This document shows positions 15,214 through 16,829 of a DNA stretch of 16,829 nt, piece by piece. The notes beneath the pieces were generated by a model, which ran no database searches, had not been told where the DNA came from, and saw nothing but the letters and a program-made list of their open reading frames with translations. Within the stretch, counting starts at the first letter, position 1. Each line of letters opens with the position of its first letter. Source of the DNA: Sulfitobacter sp. (GTDB taxonomy: Bacteria > Pseudomonadota > Alphaproteobacteria > Rhodobacterales > Rhodobacteraceae); NCBI GenBank assembly GCA_024636395.1, contig JAGXHD010000001.1, forward strand, positions 1-16,829. Direction: 5' to 3'. The translations under genes and the position numbers were made by a program.

Positions 15214-15498
15214 TCCTGCGCCTTTCGGTGAGATACTTGAGGGTTGCGCGACAATAGAGGCTAATGTCGCCCGACCCAAAGAGATTCTCATCGAGGCGCT
15301 GAGGCGCTTGGCCAGAACCAATTTCTTGCGTATCTGCCCCAGTTGAGCGCATCTCCTTTACAAACCTCCCTAAATGCCGCTATAGCCGCCGCAATACATG
15401 CGCGTGCAGCCCGCTCTGGCTAGAATCACCTATCGGTGCCCTCCCCACACGGGGCGGTTGTACGTTTTAATACGACATAAAAAGATAGGACGATCCTC
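15214..15498. other. gene-free region upstream of rpsT
   Basis: No convincing coding frame is present. It should hold the divergent promoters of the small minus-strand gene and rpsT. Visible elements are an inverted repeat GCGACA / TGTCGC (15248-15253 and 15265-15270), a GANTC site at 15283, and a short hairpin CCCC-ACAC-GGGG (15443-15454) in the probable rpsT leader. I could not place a clear -35/-10 pair. Confidence 0.5.
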
Positions 15499-15762
15499 AT
15501 GGCCAATACACCACAAGCAAAGAAACGCGCTCGTCAGAACGAGAAGCGTTTTGCGATCAACAAAGCACGCCGTTCGCGCATCCGGACATTTATCCGCAAG
15601 GTCGAAGAAGCCATCGAATCCGGCGTGAAGGATGACGCAGTCGCCGCCCTCAAAGCGGCACAGCCGGAACTGATGCGCGGCGTGACGAAAGGCGTTTACC
15701 ACAAAAACACTGCTTCCCGGAAAATGTCGCGTCTGGCGGCCCGGGTCAAAGCGATCGCTTAA
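15499..15762 (+). CDS. rpsT: 30S ribosomal protein S20
   Basis: S20 is a primary 16S rRNA-binding protein of the small subunit. The 87-residue product is rich in Lys and Arg, predicted all-helical, and has the family N-terminus MANTPQAKKRARQNEKR and the conserved C-terminal HKNTASRKMSRLAARVKAI. Length matches the family. AGGA lies 8 bases before the ATG, and a complementary TCCT follows after 3 bases, so a small stem could mask the site; E. coli rpsT is controlled by its own product at translation. It is followed by a 12-bp stem terminator and then dnaA, the usual order in Rhodobacterales. Confidence 0.97.
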   Translation: MANTPQAKKRARQNEKRFAINKARRSRIRTFIRKVEEAIESGVKDDAVAALKAAQPELMRGVTKGVYHKNTASRKMSRLAARVKAIA

Positions 15763-15787
15763 TCTGCGTCCCTTTCGTACTTTTTTG

Positions 15788-15823
15788 CACAGGCGTCACT
15801 TCGGTGGCGCCTGTGTTGCTTTC
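15788..15823 (+). terminator. terminator after rpsT
   Basis: A 12-bp stem CACAGGCGTCAC / GTGGCGCCTGTG (one G-T wobble) is capped by the stable TTCG tetraloop and followed by TTGCTTTC. The stem is very strong, the T-run imperfect. It separates rpsT from the dnaA upstream region. Confidence 0.8.
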
Positions 15824-16249
15824 AGGCCCTCTTTCACGTGGCCGTGAGATTCTTTTTGAGGAAAGACAGAGTCAACAAATAAGTTCTGTTGAACCGTTCC
15901 ATTCCGACTTGGTAGTTAGGTTGAGCGAGTCACATCGCGGGGGGACAGTCCCGAACGCCCGGCACCATTTTGCTAGAGATGGTTTCGAGTTTTCGGGTAT
16001 TTTCCGGGGGTCGATTTGGCCGTTGGGATTAACTGCAAATGCTGCTGCCAGCGGTTTTGCCTGTCACTGATATTTTTGCGGTTTCGTCCATCCTTTGCGG
16101 TGCAGAATGTACCCCGGGATGTGCGTTAAAAGTTACAGTCCGAAGGACAAGGCCGGTTTCTGTTGGGACCGGAACGGCCTTGCTATGTCTTTCGGGTTGT
16201 TCAAGTGGTTGTCGCAGGGGGCGGCATAGGTGATGATGGTAGGAAAAGC
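15824..16249 (+). promoter_or_regulatory. dnaA upstream region with GANTC sites and leader hairpin
   Basis: This 426-base stretch has no convincing gene. It should contain the dnaA promoter. It holds three GANTC methylation sites (15848, 15869, 15927), targets of the CcrM methylase in alphaproteobacteria. It also holds a strong inverted repeat CAAGGCCG / CGGCCTTG (16148-16155 and 16175-16182) about 70 bases before the dnaA ATG. I see no TTATNCACA DnaA box on either strand, so there is no evidence for an origin here. Confidence 0.55.
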
Positions 16250-16829
16250 ATGACACGGGACGAATGGGGCAGCGTAAAACAACGGTTGTTAAAAACCGTG
16301 GGGCAGAACAACTTCACCACCTGGATTGATCCTCTGATGTTGGGACAAACGAGTGACGGAATCGCGACCTTGAATGTGCCAACCAATTTCTTCGGAAATT
16401 ACGTATCGCAGAATTTTGCCGATCTGATCGTGCACGAGATGCGGGTGTTCGATGAAACGGTATCCCGCCTGAAGTTCGAGGTGGCAAACACCCAACCGAA
16501 ATCGGCCACCCGCCAGACGGATGCTGTAGCGACGCCACGGCGCGATACGCCCGGCCCGGCGAGCGGCGCATCTGCCTATACCGCGCCACTGGAGCGGCGG
16601 TTTTCCTTCGATACATTTGTGGTCGGCAAGCCCAACGAGTTGGCCCATGCTGCCGCACGCCGCGTTGCCGAAGGCGGGCCGGTGACATTCAATCCGCTAT
16701 TCCTCTACGGCGGTGTCGGCCTCGGAAAAACCCACCTAATGCACGCCATCGCCCAGGAATTGCGGGCGCGCAAGCCAGAGCTGAACGTGCTTTATCTCTC
16801 GGCGGAGCAGTTCATGTACCGTTTCGTAC
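16250..16829 (+). CDS. dnaA: chromosomal replication initiator protein DnaA, N-terminal part only
   Basis: DnaA binds the origin and opens it for replication. 193 codons are present before the right edge; the family is about 450-470 residues. Domain I is visible at residues 1-80 (WGSVKQRLL, then NFTTWIDPL and the VPTNFFGNYV segment), followed by a short low-complexity linker (domain II, about 81-113). The AAA+ domain then begins with FSFDTFVVGKPNELAHAAA (118-136) and the Walker A motif GGVGLGKT (154-161). The ATG at 16250 has AGGA 5 bases upstream. The Walker B, sensor and DNA-binding domains lie outside the window. The preceding gene is rpsT, a normal neighbour of dnaA in this order. Confidence 0.97.
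   Translation, partial: MTRDEWGSVKQRLLKTVGQNNFTTWIDPLMLGQTSDGIATLNVPTNFFGNYVSQNFADLIVHEMRVFDETVSRLKFEVANTQPKSATRQTDAVATPRRDTPGPASGASAYTAPLERRFSFDTFVVGKPNELAHAAARRVAEGGPVTFNPLFLYGGVGLGKTHLMHAIAQELRARKPELNVLYLSAEQFMYRFV

Noticed and set aside
15804..16070. 88-codon plus-strand open frame between rpsT and dnaA
   Set aside because: It starts inside the rpsT terminator hairpin, has no ribosome site and has an unlikely composition.
15824..16249. Chromosomal origin (oriC) next to dnaA
   Set aside because: No DnaA boxes matching TTATNCACA on either strand and no AT-rich unwinding tract; in several alphaproteobacteria the origin is elsewhere.
1..16829. Mobile elements, CRISPR arrays, tRNA or rRNA genes, toxin-antitoxin or defence loci
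   Set aside because: No transposase or integrase motifs, no spaced direct repeats, and no recognisable structural RNA genes were seen; every long coding region is explained by a housekeeping family.

Overview
The window reads as a stretch of chromosome from an alphaproteobacterium, most likely a Rhodobacterales/Roseobacter-type organism. The reasons are the GC-rich codon use, an rpsT-dnaA junction, a linked serB/serC/serA cluster with a structured serC leader, an IalB-family periplasmic protein, a Rhizobium etli-type asparaginase, and a ubiE-ubiB pair divergent from mutM. Assignments rest on recognised motifs and remembered family sequences; no database search was run.

Layout, left to right: (1) dapD (lysine/diaminopimelate synthesis, cut by the left edge, minus strand) diverges from a LOG-family nucleotide hydrolase. 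That gene meets a 71-residue uncharacterised gene tail to tail with no gap. (2) On the minus strand follow rlmN (23S rRNA and tRNA adenine methylation) and an ialB-type exported protein with its own terminator. (3) A zinc-type asparaginase converges with and overlaps serB by 9 bases. serB is divergent from serC-serA, so all three dedicated enzymes of the phosphorylated serine pathway sit together. (4) A metallophosphoesterase and a BktB-like thiolase follow on the plus strand. (5) ubiB and ubiE (ubiquinone synthesis) lie on the minus strand, the thiolase and ubiB again having abutting stop codons. (6) mutM (oxidised-base repair) and an enoyl-CoA hydratase are on the plus strand, then a small uncharacterised minus-strand gene. 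(7) rpsT (ribosomal protein S20) and, after a 487-base gene-free interval, the start of dnaA, cut by the right edge.

The genes are core metabolism and information processing. I see no mobile elements, CRISPR arrays, phage genes, toxin systems, tRNAs or rRNAs, and no convincing new multi-gene system. The points worth a second look are in the RNA leaders and intergenic DNA: a perfect 10-bp hairpin that buries the ribosome binding site of the 71-residue gene, a two-hairpin serC leader, a strong hairpin and a cluster of GANTC sites upstream of dnaA, and paired stop codons sharing TGATCA at two convergent junctions.
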